NCBI GenBank assembly: GCA_964202965.1
Contig: CAXNKG010000037.1
Coordinates: 1-33,522, forward strand
Length of the DNA stretch: 33,522 bases
Source of the DNA: CAXNKG01 sp964202965
GTDB lineage: Bacteria; Acidobacteriota; Vicinamibacteria; Vicinamibacterales; UBA2999
Reading direction: 5' to 3'
Part shown: one piece after another, positions 6,712 through 15,418 of the stretch
Layout of the letters: each line of letters begins with the position of its first letter
How positions within the stretch are numbered: the first letter of the stretch is position 1
Made by a program: the position numbers and the translations under genes
The notes under the pieces: generated by a model
Told to the model about the DNA's origin: nothing
What the model saw: the letters and a program-made list of their open reading frames with translations, nothing else
Database searches by the model: none

Positions 6712-8687
6712 TGTCCCCCGGTTCAGCTTGGGACAGGTCTCCGGGCTCCAGTCGGGACAGGCGCGGCGCCGTGTACGCGGTGTGCGCGTATGTCGCGGCG
6801 GCCGTCGCGGCCACCTGGCCGCTCGCGCGGGGACTCGGCCGGGACGTCGCCTGGGATCTCGGCGACTCCGTCCTGAACATGTGGATCCTGTCGTGGGATG
6901 TCGAGCAGATGCGCCGCATCGCCGGCGGCGATCTCGCGCGGATCGCCTCGTTCTTTGACGCCAACATCTTTCATCCGCTTCCGCTGACGCTCGCCTACTC
7001 GGAGCACCTGTTCGCGCAGTCGATTCAGATTGCACCGCTCGCCCTCCTCACGGCGAACCCGATTCTCTGGTACAACCTGCTGTTCCTCTCGACGTTCGCG
7101 TTGTCGGGGCTCGGCATGTACCTCCTCGTCCGCGAGCTCACCGGCAATCCATGGGCGGCGTTCGTCGCCGGCCTCGTCTTCGCGTTTGCGCCGTACCGGC
7201 TGGCGCAGGCGTCGCACCTGCAAGTGCTGTCGTCACAGTGGATGCCCTTCGTGTTCTACGGTCTCCTGCGGTACTTCGAGACGCGGCGGGTCATGCCGCT
7301 GGCAGGCGCGGCGCTTGCCCTCGCCGCCCAGAACCTCTCATCGGGCTACTACCTGCTCTTTTTTGTTCCCTTCGTCGCGGTCTTCGGCCTCTGGCAGATC
7401 GCGATTCGTGGACTCTGGGCCGACCGGCGTGTCTGGGCGCACCTGACGGCGGCGGCCGTGGCGGTTGCCGCAATCACGGCGCCGTTCCTCGTGCCCTACG
7501 CCGCCGTCCGCGCGCAGGGCTTTGTGGAGCGAACGTCTACTGAGGCGTCGCGGTTCTCCGCGGACGTCTACTCCTATGCGACCGCGTTTCCGGACCAGCG
7601 CGTCTGGGGCTCGAGCATGCAGGCGTTCCCGAAGCCGGAGGGCGAGCTCTTTCCAGGCCTCGTGCCGCTGGTCCTCGCGGCCCTTGGAGTCCTGCTGTGG
7701 GGCGCGTCCGACCGCGTCCGCCTCAACGGTCCGACCCCCCGGTGGACTGCCCGGCTCCTCGCCGCCCTGGCGATCGGCCACACGGTCGCCGCGATTGTCA
7801 CGATTGGCGTTCGGCGCACGACGATTGACACCGGTCTCTTCGTCGTCCGCATCGGGAACATCAATCAGCTCCTGCTGCGGGCTGCGATCGCCTTCGTGCT
7901 GCTGCTCATCGTGTCGCCCGCCGCCCGCGCGCGAACCGCCGCGTTCATGCGCGATCGGGGGTTCTTCCTGGCGGCGCTCATCGCGGCGTTCTGGCTGTCG
8001 CTGGGCCCGGCGCCGCAGTCGATGGGGCGTCCGCTCGAACTCGCAGCGCCCTACGCCTTCTTGTTCGATTACGTTCCGGGGTTTGACGGCGTTCGCGTTC
8101 CGGCCCGGTTCGCGATGATCGTGGCGCTGCTCCTGGCCGTGCTGGCTGGCTACGGCGCGGCCGTGCTGACGCGCTGGCGGTTCGGCCGCCCTGTTCTCAC
8201 GCTGCTGACGCTCCTCTTCCTGATCGAGTCGACGCACGTGCCGTTCGTCGTGAATGGCACGACCCCGCCGCGCGGCTTCAACGCTCCCGAGGCGCGGGTG
8301 TTCAGGCCGGCGCAGGCGCCGGCCATCTATCACGCAGTCGCGGAGGTATCGCCCGAGAGCGTCCTCGCCGAGCTGCCCCTCGGATACCCCGATTTCGACC
8401 AGCGCGCGATGTTCTATTCCACCGTGCACTGGAAGCAGCTCGTCAACGGGTACAGCGGCTTCACGCCGCCCCACTATGGCCGCCTGACCGCGGTGCTGTC
8501 GGAGATTCCCCGGCATGCCGACATCTCGCTCGCGATGCTCCGCGAGATGGGCGTCACGCATGTGCTGGTTCACGAGGCGGCGTACATCGATGGCGAAGGC
8601 GTCGCGACGACCGCCGTGTTGCGGGAGAGCGGCGCGGTCGAGCTGCGCCGGGACGGGACCGACGTGCTTTTTCAGCTCTCGCGCTGA
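6711..8687 (+). CDS. Polytopic GT-C-like membrane protein
   Basis: The 658-residue integral membrane protein has about a dozen predicted transmembrane helices and a soluble C-terminal region (about 545-658). The acidic first loop WDLGDSVLNMW (48-58) is placed like the D/E motif of GT-C glycosyltransferases that use polyprenyl-phosphate sugars. Further landmarks are an FHPLPLTLAYSEHLF loop and the C-terminal AELPLGYPDFDQRAMFYSTVHW. Such proteins commonly transfer sugars to lipids or proteins on the periplasmic side, but no donor or acceptor can be named. The ATG shares one base with the transporter's stop, so expression is coupled. In the same frame a TTG at 6708 is possible but less likely. 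The catalytic assignment rests on topology and one loop motif, so the confidence in function is only moderate. Confidence 0.7.
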   Translation: MSPGSAWDRSPGSSRDRRGAVYAVCAYVAAAVAATWPLARGLGRDVAWDLGDSVLNMWILSWDVEQMRRIAGGDLARIASFFDANIFHPLPLTLAYSEHLFAQSIQIAPLALLTANPILWYNLLFLSTFALSGLGMYLLVRELTGNPWAAFVAGLVFAFAPYRLAQASHLQVLSSQWMPFVFYGLLRYFETRRVMPLAGAALALAAQNLSSGYYLLFFVPFVAVFGLWQIAIRGLWADRRVWAHLTAAAVAVAAITAPFLVPYAAVRAQGFVERTSTEASRFSADVYSYATAFPDQRVWGSSMQAFPKPEGELFPGLVPLVLAALGVLLWGASDRVRLNGPTPRWTARLLAALAIGHTVAAIVTIGVRRTTIDTGLFVVRIGNINQLLLRAAIAFVLLLIVSPAARARTAAFMRDRGFFLAALIAAFWLSLGPAPQSMGRPLELAAPYAFLFDYVPGFDGVRVPARFAMIVALLLAVLAGYGAAVLTRWRFGRPVLTLLTLLFLIESTHVPFVVNGTTPPRGFNAPEARVFRPAQAPAIYHAVAEVSPESVLAELPLGYPDFDQRAMFYSTVHWKQLVNGYSGFTPPHYGRLTAVLSEIPRHADISLAMLREMGVTHVLVHEAAYIDGEGVATTAVLRESGAVELRRDGTDVLFQLSR

Positions 8688-8709
8688 TCCACTTCGTCTG
8701 ACGCGCACG

Positions 8710-8715
8710 TATACT
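8710..8715 (+). promoter_or_regulatory. Candidate -10 element (TATACT), leaderless
   Basis: TATACT ends 7 nt before the ATG at 8723 and no Shine-Dalgarno is present. The start site would fall on or beside the A of the ATG. No TTGACA-like -35 was evident 16-18 bp upstream. Confidence 0.6.
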
Positions 8716-8722
8716 GGCCGCA

Positions 8723-9904
8723 ATGCGACTGGACCCGCTCCAGCACCTGTCCGCGGAGCTGCAGGGTCTGCGCGATCAGGGGCTGTACCGCCGGCTCCGC
8801 GTGCTCGACGGCGAGCAGACGGCCACGACCTCGGTCGACCACCGGACGGTGGTCAACCTCTCCTCGAACAATTATCTGGGGCTGACGACGCACCCGTTGC
8901 TGCGGGAGCGCGCGCTCCACGCGGTGCGCCGGTTCGGCGTCGGTTCGGGATCCGTCCGGACGATCGCGGGCACGATGGCGATCCACATGGAGCTCGAAGC
9001 GCGGCTGGCGGCCTTCAAGGGCACCGAAGCGGCGGTCGTCTTCCAGAGCGGCTTCACGGCGAATGCGGGCACCGTCTCATCGATTCTCGGCCGCGACGAC
9101 GTGATCGTCTCGGACGAACTGAACCACGCCAGCATCATTGACGGCGCGCGGCTCAGCCGGGCCGCCATCAAGGTCTTCCCTCACCGCGACGCCGGCGCCG
9201 CCAGGGCGATCGTCGCCGGGCTCCCGGCAGCGCAGCGGAAACTCATCATCACGGACGGCGTGTTCAGCATGGATGGCGACCTCGGCGCACTCCCGGCGCT
9301 GTGCGATGTCGCCGATGAGTACGGCTGCATCATGATGGTGGACGATGCCCACGCCAGCGGCGTATTCGGCCGGCAGGGCCGCGGGACGGTCGATCACTTC
9401 GGACTCCATGGGCGGGTCGACGTTCAGGTCGGCACGCTGTCGAAGGCGATTGGCGTGCTCGGGGGCTACGTCGCGGGCAGCCGTTCCCTCATTGAGTTTC
9501 TGTACCACCGCGCGCGCCCGTTTCTCTTCTCGACGTCGCATCCACCGGCAGTGGCGGCCGCGTGCATCGGTGCGCTCGATGTCCTCGAACGGGAGCCTGA
9601 GCTGATCGATCGGCTCTGGGAAAACACGCGTTTTTTCAAGAACGGTCTGTCGGCAATGGGGTTTGACACCGGCGGCAGCGAAAGCCCCATCACGCCCGTC
9701 ATCGTGGGCGACGCCGTGCGCGCGATGCAGCTGTCGGATCGATTGTTCGAGAAGGGCGTGTTTGCGCAGGGAATCGGCTTTCCCACGGTGCCGCAGGGCA
9801 AGGCACGCGTCCGGACCATCGTCACGGCCACCCATACGCGCGACGAACTCCAGTTCGCGCTCGATGCCTTCGGGACCGCCGGCGCGGCGCTGGGCATCGT
9901 ATGA
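8723..9904 (+). CDS. kbl: Glycine C-acetyltransferase / KBL-type alpha-oxoamine synthase
   Basis: The 393-residue PLP enzyme belongs to the alpha-oxoamine synthase family, which condenses an amino acid with an acyl-CoA. Key features are LSSNNYLGL (46-54), GSGSVRTIAGTMAIHMELE (75-93), H135 in LNHASI, DDAHASG (207-213) and the PLP lysine K241 in GTLSKAIG. The GSGSVRTIAGT and FQSGFTANAGT wording is that of proteins annotated as 2-amino-3-ketobutyrate CoA ligase (glycine C-acetyltransferase). This favours threonine/glycine metabolism over biotin synthesis (BioF). The usual partner, threonine 3-dehydrogenase, is not adjacent, and no biotin genes are nearby. Confidence in the family is high and in the exact substrate moderate. 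It is probably expressed as a single gene from its leaderless promoter. Confidence 0.85.
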   Translation: MRLDPLQHLSAELQGLRDQGLYRRLRVLDGEQTATTSVDHRTVVNLSSNNYLGLTTHPLLRERALHAVRRFGVGSGSVRTIAGTMAIHMELEARLAAFKGTEAAVVFQSGFTANAGTVSSILGRDDVIVSDELNHASIIDGARLSRAAIKVFPHRDAGAARAIVAGLPAAQRKLIITDGVFSMDGDLGALPALCDVADEYGCIMMVDDAHASGVFGRQGRGTVDHFGLHGRVDVQVGTLSKAIGVLGGYVAGSRSLIEFLYHRARPFLFSTSHPPAVAAACIGALDVLEREPELIDRLWENTRFFKNGLSAMGFDTGGSESPITPVIVGDAVRAMQLSDRLFEKGVFAQGIGFPTVPQGKARVRTIVTATHTRDELQFALDAFGTAGAALGIV

Positions 9905-9921
9905 ACGCGCCCCCGGTGGGG

Positions 9922-9927
9922 TAGCAT
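9922..9927 (+). promoter_or_regulatory. Weak candidate -10 element (TAGCAT)
   Basis: TAGCAT lies 13 nt before a GTG (9941) and 16 nt before the ATG (9944) of the peptidase. The spacing is longer than at the other genes here, leaving a leader of about 7-10 nt. A small CCCC/GGGG hairpin (9911-9921) sits just upstream. Confidence 0.3.
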
Positions 9928-9943
9928 CAGATCGAGTTCCGTG

Positions 9944-12607
9944 ATGGGCCGCCGCCTGGCTTTCTTCCTTGCGTGCGCACTGGCCTGGCCGAGCCCTGCG
10001 TGGACCCAGAATGCCGAGCCGGACGGCGTCGCGCTGCTGCTGTCGCGCCTGCAGCAGGTGCTCGAAACCGGTACGGCCGAGGGCTTCGCCGACCTCGTGG
10101 GAGGCGACGCGTCCGCCGGCGAAATCCGCGAATTCACCGACAGCCTGTTCACGCCAGGGACGCGGCGCGCGGTCGTCCTGGAACGCGACCGTGTCCCGCT
10201 CGACGGCGCGCTGCCGGGTGACGGCTATCGGGTCGTCGCGGAACTCTTCACTGAATCGGCGCTGCGCGCGCGGATCGTGACGGCACAGTTCGACGTCAGG
10301 CGCCCGACCCGCGGAGAGGCCGACAGCTGGCGGATCGTCGGCGCGCGCGGCACCTCGGCCGTGGACGGCCTGTTCAAGCTGTCGGTGAGCCGGGCGAAGC
10401 AGTTTGCCGCGCGCAACGTCACGATCACGTCCGAAGACCTGGTGATTACGCAGACCGACGGATCGGTCTTCCTGGTGGAGAGCGAGGACGGTGTCACGGG
10501 CATGGTCCTCCTCGGCCGCGGCGTCATGCGGTTCACGCCGGCACCGGAGACTGAACGCGGGCAACTGCGGATCTTCGCCGGGGCCGACACGCTCGATGCA
10601 CCGTTCGAAACGGCGTTCATCCGGCTGAGTCCCACCGAGTACGACTTCCGGGTGTCGGTGGGCGCGCTGACGCCCGTGCCGGTCAATCCCCGCGACCTGC
10701 GGCGCGCCGAAGAGGTCTTCGTACGGGAGGCTCCGAAATCCTTCAGCCTGGATCTCCGGGATCTGAGTCCCGACATGTGGTACCTGGTGCCCCCCACCGG
10801 CGACTTTCTGGCGGAGGTGCGCACGCGCCGCCACGGCACCCTGACCTACACGCGGTCGAGCACGCAGTCGGAGGACATCTCGCTCTTCGAGCGCGAGGGG
10901 CGGCGGACCATCGCGCTCTACCCCTCTCAGCAGCGACGGTCGGCGCACGGCCTCGCCTTCAACGAGGACGAGCGGCGCGACTACGACGTGCTCGATTACG
11001 ACATCGAAGCCACGGTGACGCCCGACACCGGGATGATCGACGGGCAGGTCCGCATGCGCCTGCGCGTCCGGTCGCACGGCCTGCCGGCCATCACGCTCCG
11101 CCTCGCTGACGAGCTCGTCGTGCGCAGCATCGGCAGCCCCGAGTACGGCCGGCTGCTCTTCCTCCGCGTCCGCGACCAGGACAACGTCATCGTGAACTTC
11201 CCGGCACCCCTGCCGAGCGAGGCGGAAGTCACGCTGCTCGTGGCGTACGGCGGCCGGCTGGAATCGCAGGACATCGAAGACGAGAACATCCAGGCCGGAG
11301 ACGGCCGGGACGATTCCCTCCTGATGGCGACCGAACCGAAATTCCTGTTGAGCAGCCGCGCCTATTGGTACCCGCAGAACCCGATTGTCGACTACGCCAC
11401 CGGGACGCTCCGCGTGATCGTGCCGGAGGGGTACGGGTGCGTCGCGAGCGGCCAGCCTCGCGGCAGCACGGACGTCGTGACGCTGCGCGACCTGCTGCGA
11501 ATCGCCGACGGACGATCGTTCGTCTTTACGGCCCAGGATCCGGTCCGGTATTTCGCGCTCGTCGTCAGCCGCTTCCAACGTGTGGGCGAAAGCGCCATCG
11601 ATGTCACGTCCGAGAACGTGGACACGTCGGAGCATCGCACATCGGTGGAACTGGCGGTCGACGCCAATCCCCGGCAGCAGGGACGCGGACGCGCGGCACT
11701 CGCCGACGTCTCGGCCGTCATGCAGTACTACGCGGGCCTCATCGGCGACGCGCCCTACGGGTCGATGACGGTGGCGCTGGTGGAGCACGAGCTGCCGGGG
11801 GGCCACAGTCCCGGGTACTTCGTGGTGCTCAACAACCAGGTGGCGGCGTCACGGGCCACCTTCCGGAGCGACCCCGCGTCGTTTACCACCTTCCCTGAAT
11901 TCTTCATCGCGCACGAAGTCGCCCACCAGTGGTGGGGCCAGGCGGTGGGATGGCGGAACTATCACGACCAGTGGCTGAGCGAAGGGTTCGCCCAGTACTT
12001 CGCCGCCCTCTACGCGCGTCACGCCCGCGGGGAATGGACGTTCACCGACATGCTGCGGCAGTTCCGGCGCTGGGCGATCGCCGAATCGGACGAGGGGCCG
12101 ATCTCGCTCGGATCGCGGCTGGGGCACATCCGCCGGCAGCCGCGCGTCTTCCGGGCCCTCGTGTACAACAAGGGTGCGGGCGTCCTGCACATGCTCCGTC
12201 GCCTGATCGGCGACGAGGCGTTCTTCGCCGGACTGCGGCGGTTCTACACGGAGCAGAAATTCCGCAAGGCCGGCACCGACGACCTCCGCATCGCGTTCGA
12301 AACGCAGACGGGACGGTCGCTGGGTCGGTTCTTCGATCAGTGGATCTTCGGCACCGGCATTCCGCAGGTGCGATACACGACCACCATCGCGCCCGGCATG
12401 GCCACGGGCACATTCGAACAGGTCGGAGACGCCGTCTTCGACGTGCCCGTCACGGTCTCCCTCATCTACGCTGACGGACGCATCGTCAACACCGTGATTC
12501 CCGTCACCGAGCAACGGGTGGAGTGGACGCTCGAAACCACAGGGACGGTCAGGCAGGTACAGATCAACCGCGACTCCGCGGCGATCGCCGTGTTCGAGCG
12601 CTTCTAG
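9944..12607 (+). CDS. Exported M1-family zinc metallopeptidase
   Basis: The product has 887 residues from the ATG at 9944; an in-frame GTG lies one codon upstream. A signal peptide ends near AWTQ (residue 22), so the enzyme acts in the periplasm or outside. The zinc site is complete: H657-E658-x-x-H661 in HEVAHQWW and E680 in WLSEGF, the exact HExxH-x18-E spacing of gluzincins. A conserved YNKGAGVLHMLR segment supplies the probable catalytic Tyr741. A long N-terminal part (about 25-360) precedes the M1-like beta region. The usual GxMEN exopeptidase motif is not seen. The equivalent stretch reads ELPGGHSPGY, so aminopeptidase activity is uncertain. It is likely a stand-alone gene, lying 39 nt after the previous one, and a hairpin follows its stop. 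Confidence 0.88.
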   Translation: MGRRLAFFLACALAWPSPAWTQNAEPDGVALLLSRLQQVLETGTAEGFADLVGGDASAGEIREFTDSLFTPGTRRAVVLERDRVPLDGALPGDGYRVVAELFTESALRARIVTAQFDVRRPTRGEADSWRIVGARGTSAVDGLFKLSVSRAKQFAARNVTITSEDLVITQTDGSVFLVESEDGVTGMVLLGRGVMRFTPAPETERGQLRIFAGADTLDAPFETAFIRLSPTEYDFRVSVGALTPVPVNPRDLRRAEEVFVREAPKSFSLDLRDLSPDMWYLVPPTGDFLAEVRTRRHGTLTYTRSSTQSEDISLFEREGRRTIALYPSQQRRSAHGLAFNEDERRDYDVLDYDIEATVTPDTGMIDGQVRMRLRVRSHGLPAITLRLADELVVRSIGSPEYGRLLFLRVRDQDNVIVNFPAPLPSEAEVTLLVAYGGRLESQDIEDENIQAGDGRDDSLLMATEPKFLLSSRAYWYPQNPIVDYATGTLRVIVPEGYGCVASGQPRGSTDVVTLRDLLRIADGRSFVFTAQDPVRYFALVVSRFQRVGESAIDVTSENVDTSEHRTSVELAVDANPRQQGRGRAALADVSAVMQYYAGLIGDAPYGSMTVALVEHELPGGHSPGYFVVLNNQVAASRATFRSDPASFTTFPEFFIAHEVAHQWWGQAVGWRNYHDQWLSEGFAQYFAALYARHARGEWTFTDMLRQFRRWAIAESDEGPISLGSRLGHIRRQPRVFRALVYNKGAGVLHMLRRLIGDEAFFAGLRRFYTEQKFRKAGTDDLRIAFETQTGRSLGRFFDQWIFGTGIPQVRYTTTIAPGMATGTFEQVGDAVFDVPVTVSLIYADGRIVNTVIPVTEQRVEWTLETTGTVRQVQINRDSAAIAVFERF

Positions 12608-12614
12608 AGCCTTC

Positions 12615-12629
12615 GGACCGGGTCGGTCC
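12615..12629. terminator. Short hairpin after the peptidase gene
   Basis: GGACCG and CGGTCC form a perfect 6-bp stem around a GGT loop, 7 bp after the upstream stop. There is no U-run, so terminator activity is only possible. It lies just upstream of the nuoG -10 element and could instead be part of that promoter region. Confidence 0.4.
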
Positions 12630-12644
12630 TGACCTCAAAGTTGA

Positions 12645-12650
12645 TATGAT
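12645..12650 (+). promoter_or_regulatory. Candidate -10 element (TATGAT) of nuoG-ccdA
   Basis: TATGAT is followed by 9 nt and the ATG at 12660, without a ribosome-binding site. A transcript starting here would have a leader of about 3 nt at most. Confidence 0.55.
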
Positions 12651-12659
12651 CGCCGGGTT

Positions 12660-14471
12660 ATGGAAACGGTGACGCTGACGATTGATGGGCGCCCCGTCAC
12701 GGTGGCCAAGGGAAAGACCGTCCTGCAGGCGACCATCGAATCGGGTGTCTCGGTCCCGTATTACTGCTACCACCCCGGGATCAGCATCGACGGCTCCTGC
12801 CGCGTCTGCGTCGTCAAGATTGAGAAGATGCCGAAGCTGCAAACGTCGTGCTCGACGACCTGCACCGAGGGCATGGTCGTCAGCACGCGCGATCGCGACG
12901 TCGTCGAGGCCCGCGCCGGCGTGTTCGAGTTCCTTCTCATCAATCATCCGCTCGACTGTCCGGTCTGCGACAAGGGCGGCGAGTGCCCGCTCCAGGATTT
13001 CTCCTACACGTTTGGTCCGGCGGAGAGCCGGATGGATTTTCCCCGCCGAGTGTTCGACGGCGAGGGCGTGAAGGCCGACGTCGACTTCGGGCCGACGCTC
13101 ATGCTGAACCGCAACCGCTGCATTCTCTGCACGCGGTGCGTCCGGTTCATGAAGGAAATCGACGGCGACGCGCAGATTGGGATCGTGGATCGTGGTGCGG
13201 GCAGCGAAATCGCCACGTTCGGGGAAGCGGGCGTCCACTCACTGATCTCGGGCAACCTGATGGACGTGTGTCCGGTCGGCGCGATCCTGACGAAGGACTA
13301 CCGGTTCAAGAGCCGCCCGTGGGACAACCCCGGCGTCGCCGACACGATCTGCACCCTCTGCTCGAAGGGCTGCAATACGAGCGCGTGGCTGAAGGCAAAG
13401 CCGGAGTGGGCGCGCGGCTCGCGGTTGGTCCGCATGACGCCGCGCTTTAACCCGGACGTCAACGGCTACTGGATGTGCGACATCGGACGCTTCAACTATC
13501 ACTGGATTGAAGGCGAGACCCGGCTGCGCCGGCCGATGATGCGCAGCGCCTCGGCCGTCGGGGCGTCGCTCGAGGCGTCGGCATGGCATGACGTCCAGCC
13601 GCGCCTGCGCGACCGGCTGCAGGAGGCCGGCGCCGCCGGCACGTTCCATTTTCTGGCATCCGCGCACGCCTCGATGGAGGAGCTCTTCGTCCTCAGGCAG
13701 CTCGCAGAGGCGCTGCTGGGGAGCGACGCCATGAACGCGGTGTCGATTGGCTGGGAAGCGACCGAGAAACCGCAGCCCGCCACGACGAAGTTCAAGGTCC
13801 CGGTGGCCGACGCCCCGAACGTCAGCGGCGCCCGCGACCTCGGGTTTGCCGTCGGACGCGGAAACGAGGGGCCGGCCGACCTGTCCGGGCTGCGCGCAGC
13901 GGTCGAGGGCGGCACAGTCAAGGCCCTGTATGTCATTGATCCCGCTGGGCCTGCGGGCTCGCTGGGCGACACCAGCTGGATTGCGGCGGCCCGGCGTAGC
14001 GGCGCCCTGTCCCTGCTGGTGGTCCAGGCGGTCGTCACGAGCGACCTGACCGGGGCGGCCGACTTCGTCCTGCCGGGGAGCGCCTGGGTCGAGAAAGACG
14101 CGATCTACACGAACGACCAGGGACGCGTGCAGGCGGCGTCGCGTGCGATCGCGCCGCCCGGTGACGCGCTCGACGACTGGCAGATTCTGGTCAACGTCGG
14201 GCGCTCGCTCGGCGTGACGCTGCCGTACGAGAGTTCGGGCGACGTGCGGCGGGCGCTCGCGGCAGCGATGACCGGTTACGCCGAGGCAGAGCGCCTGGCG
14301 TTCATGCGGCCCGTACCCGCACGCACCTGGATGCAGGCCTCGAATCCGTCTGAACGATGGAAGTGGGATTTCCTGTTCCAGGATCTGCCGCCGGTCAAGG
14401 GCCACTCGGTGCAGATGGAGGGCGTGCCGGTTCAGGCGACGCCGTACATTCCGCTCAGGCCCGTCGAGTAA
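12660..14471 (+). CDS. nuoG: NADH-quinone oxidoreductase subunit G (complex I iron-sulfur protein)
   Basis: The 603-residue protein carries the cluster set of the complex I electron-wire subunit. A 2Fe-2S domain has C36, C47, C50 and C64. A His-ligated 4Fe-4S site has H96, C100, C103 and C109, and a further 4Fe-4S site has C154, C157, C160 and C204. A fourth set (C231, C234, C238, C273) matches the N7-type cluster kept in only some bacteria. The C-terminal molybdopterin-oxidoreductase-like domain is short compared with E. coli NuoG (about 900 residues) and has no sign of metal-cofactor catalysis. The role is electron transfer from NuoF/E towards the quinone arm. No other nuo gene is in the window, so complex I genes appear dispersed. 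The stop overlaps the ATG of ccdA. Confidence 0.92.
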   Translation: METVTLTIDGRPVTVAKGKTVLQATIESGVSVPYYCYHPGISIDGSCRVCVVKIEKMPKLQTSCSTTCTEGMVVSTRDRDVVEARAGVFEFLLINHPLDCPVCDKGGECPLQDFSYTFGPAESRMDFPRRVFDGEGVKADVDFGPTLMLNRNRCILCTRCVRFMKEIDGDAQIGIVDRGAGSEIATFGEAGVHSLISGNLMDVCPVGAILTKDYRFKSRPWDNPGVADTICTLCSKGCNTSAWLKAKPEWARGSRLVRMTPRFNPDVNGYWMCDIGRFNYHWIEGETRLRRPMMRSASAVGASLEASAWHDVQPRLRDRLQEAGAAGTFHFLASAHASMEELFVLRQLAEALLGSDAMNAVSIGWEATEKPQPATTKFKVPVADAPNVSGARDLGFAVGRGNEGPADLSGLRAAVEGGTVKALYVIDPAGPAGSLGDTSWIAAARRSGALSLLVVQAVVTSDLTGAADFVLPGSAWVEKDAIYTNDQGRVQAASRAIAPPGDALDDWQILVNVGRSLGVTLPYESSGDVRRALAAAMTGYAEAERLAFMRPVPARTWMQASNPSERWKWDFLFQDLPPVKGHSVQMEGVPVQATPYIPLRPVE

Positions 14472-15229
14472 TGGAGGAAAACGTCACGCTCCTCGCCGCA
14501 TTCGGAGCGGGACTGCTGTCCTTTATCTCGCCCTGCGTCCTTCCGCTCATTCCCGGGTACCTGTCCTATGTCTCCGGCCTCTCGCTTGACGAACTGCGGG
14601 GCGGGCCGGCGGCCGGCGGCGCCGCCGCGGGCGCAGCGGTGACGCCCGCCGCGACCCGGCGGCGTGTGGTGACCGCGTCGCTCGCCTTCATCCTGGGATT
14701 TTCGATTGTGTTCATCTCGCTCGGGGCATCGGCCAGCGCGATCGGCCAGTTCCTGATGTCGCGGCTGACGGTGATGAACAGGATCGCGGGCGCGATCATC
14801 ATCCTCTTCGGCCTGCACACCATGGGCGTGCTGCGGATCGAGTGGCTGTACCAGGAGAAGCGGGTGCAGACGTCGAAGCGGCCCGCCGGACCCTTCGGCG
14901 CGCTGCTCGTCGGGATCGCGTTCGCGTTCGGGTGGACGCCGTGCATCGGGCCCATCCTGGCCGGGATTCTCGCGGTGGCGGCGGGACAGGAGACCGTCGG
15001 CGACGGCATCCGGCTGCTGTCAGCCTACTCGCTGGGCCTGGGCGTGCCGTTCCTGGCCACGGCACTCGCGATCGATCGGTTCTTCACGGCGTTTGCGAAG
15101 ATCCGCCGCCACTACCACGTGATCGAAGTCGTCTCGGGCGTCCTGCTGATCGCGATCGGTGTGCTGATCTTCACCAACCGCTTCACGATCCTGGCGCAGT
15201 GGCTGACGCCGTACCTCCCAGTCTATTAA
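14471..15229 (+). CDS. ccdA: CcdA/DsbD-type thiol-disulfide membrane transporter
   Basis: The 252-residue membrane protein of the CcdA family moves reducing equivalents from cytoplasmic thioredoxin to periplasmic thiol proteins for cytochrome c maturation or disulfide repair. The two redox cysteines are clear: C22 in FISPCVLPLIPGYLS and C158 in GWTPCIGPILAG, the paired pseudo-symmetric motifs of the family. About six transmembrane segments are visible, with a cytoplasmic or periplasmic Gly/Ala-rich loop at 43-60. The start is the ATG at 14471, whose first base is the last base of the nuoG stop (TAATG), so translation is coupled. No cytochrome c or thioredoxin-fold gene lies next to it, so the direct client is unknown. 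Confidence 0.9.
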   Translation: MEENVTLLAAFGAGLLSFISPCVLPLIPGYLSYVSGLSLDELRGGPAAGGAAAGAAVTPAATRRRVVTASLAFILGFSIVFISLGASASAIGQFLMSRLTVMNRIAGAIIILFGLHTMGVLRIEWLYQEKRVQTSKRPAGPFGALLVGIAFAFGWTPCIGPILAGILAVAAGQETVGDGIRLLSAYSLGLGVPFLATALAIDRFFTAFAKIRRHYHVIEVVSGVLLIAIGVLIFTNRFTILAQWLTPYLPVY

Positions 15230-15232
15230 TTT

Positions 15233-15278
15233 CCAGCACGCACTCGCCTCGGTACGTAGTGTCCGGCTTTAGTGCTGG
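15233..15278. repeat. Inverted repeat after ccdA
   Basis: CCAGCAC (15233-15239) and GTGCTGG (15272-15278) are perfect 7-bp complements separated by 32 nt, starting 4 nt after the ccdA stop. It could be a long-loop terminator hairpin or chance. No U-tract follows. Confidence 0.35.
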
Positions 15279-15322
15279 GCGACCAGGGATCTAGCCCGAT
15301 TGCCCGGGCGCCTTCATGACGC

Positions 15323-15328
15323 TACACT
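15323..15328 (+). promoter_or_regulatory. Weak candidate -10 element (TACACT)
   Basis: TACACT is the best TAnnnT hexamer in the 189-bp gap before the glyoxalase-like gene. No start codon lies within 12 nt of it; the first in-frame one is a TTG 18 nt downstream (15347), and the chosen ATG is 90 nt away. It is therefore weaker than the others. Confidence 0.25.
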
Positions 15329-15418
15329 GCAGCCGTCGCAGGCGTATTGGAGTATCCAGATTCGCCTTATTTGTTAGGCGGTCCGGAGTGGGTGCGGTCC
15401 GAGAAAGATGAGGTCTGG

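Noticed and set aside
5632..7035. 467-codon minus-strand open frame over the transporter gene
   Set aside because: It is antisense to a well-supported membrane protein. The product is a charged low-complexity sequence.
9077..11806. 909-codon open frame on the minus strand
   Set aside because: It is antisense to the acyltransferase and M1 peptidase genes, whose motifs are clear. Long stop-free shadows are expected in such GC-rich DNA, and the translation is Arg/His-rich with no domain.
15373..15379. GTTAGGC resembling an integron attC core site
   Set aside because: A single 7-mer without the paired R''/L'' boxes or the palindromic body, and no integrase or second site around the glyoxalase-like gene.
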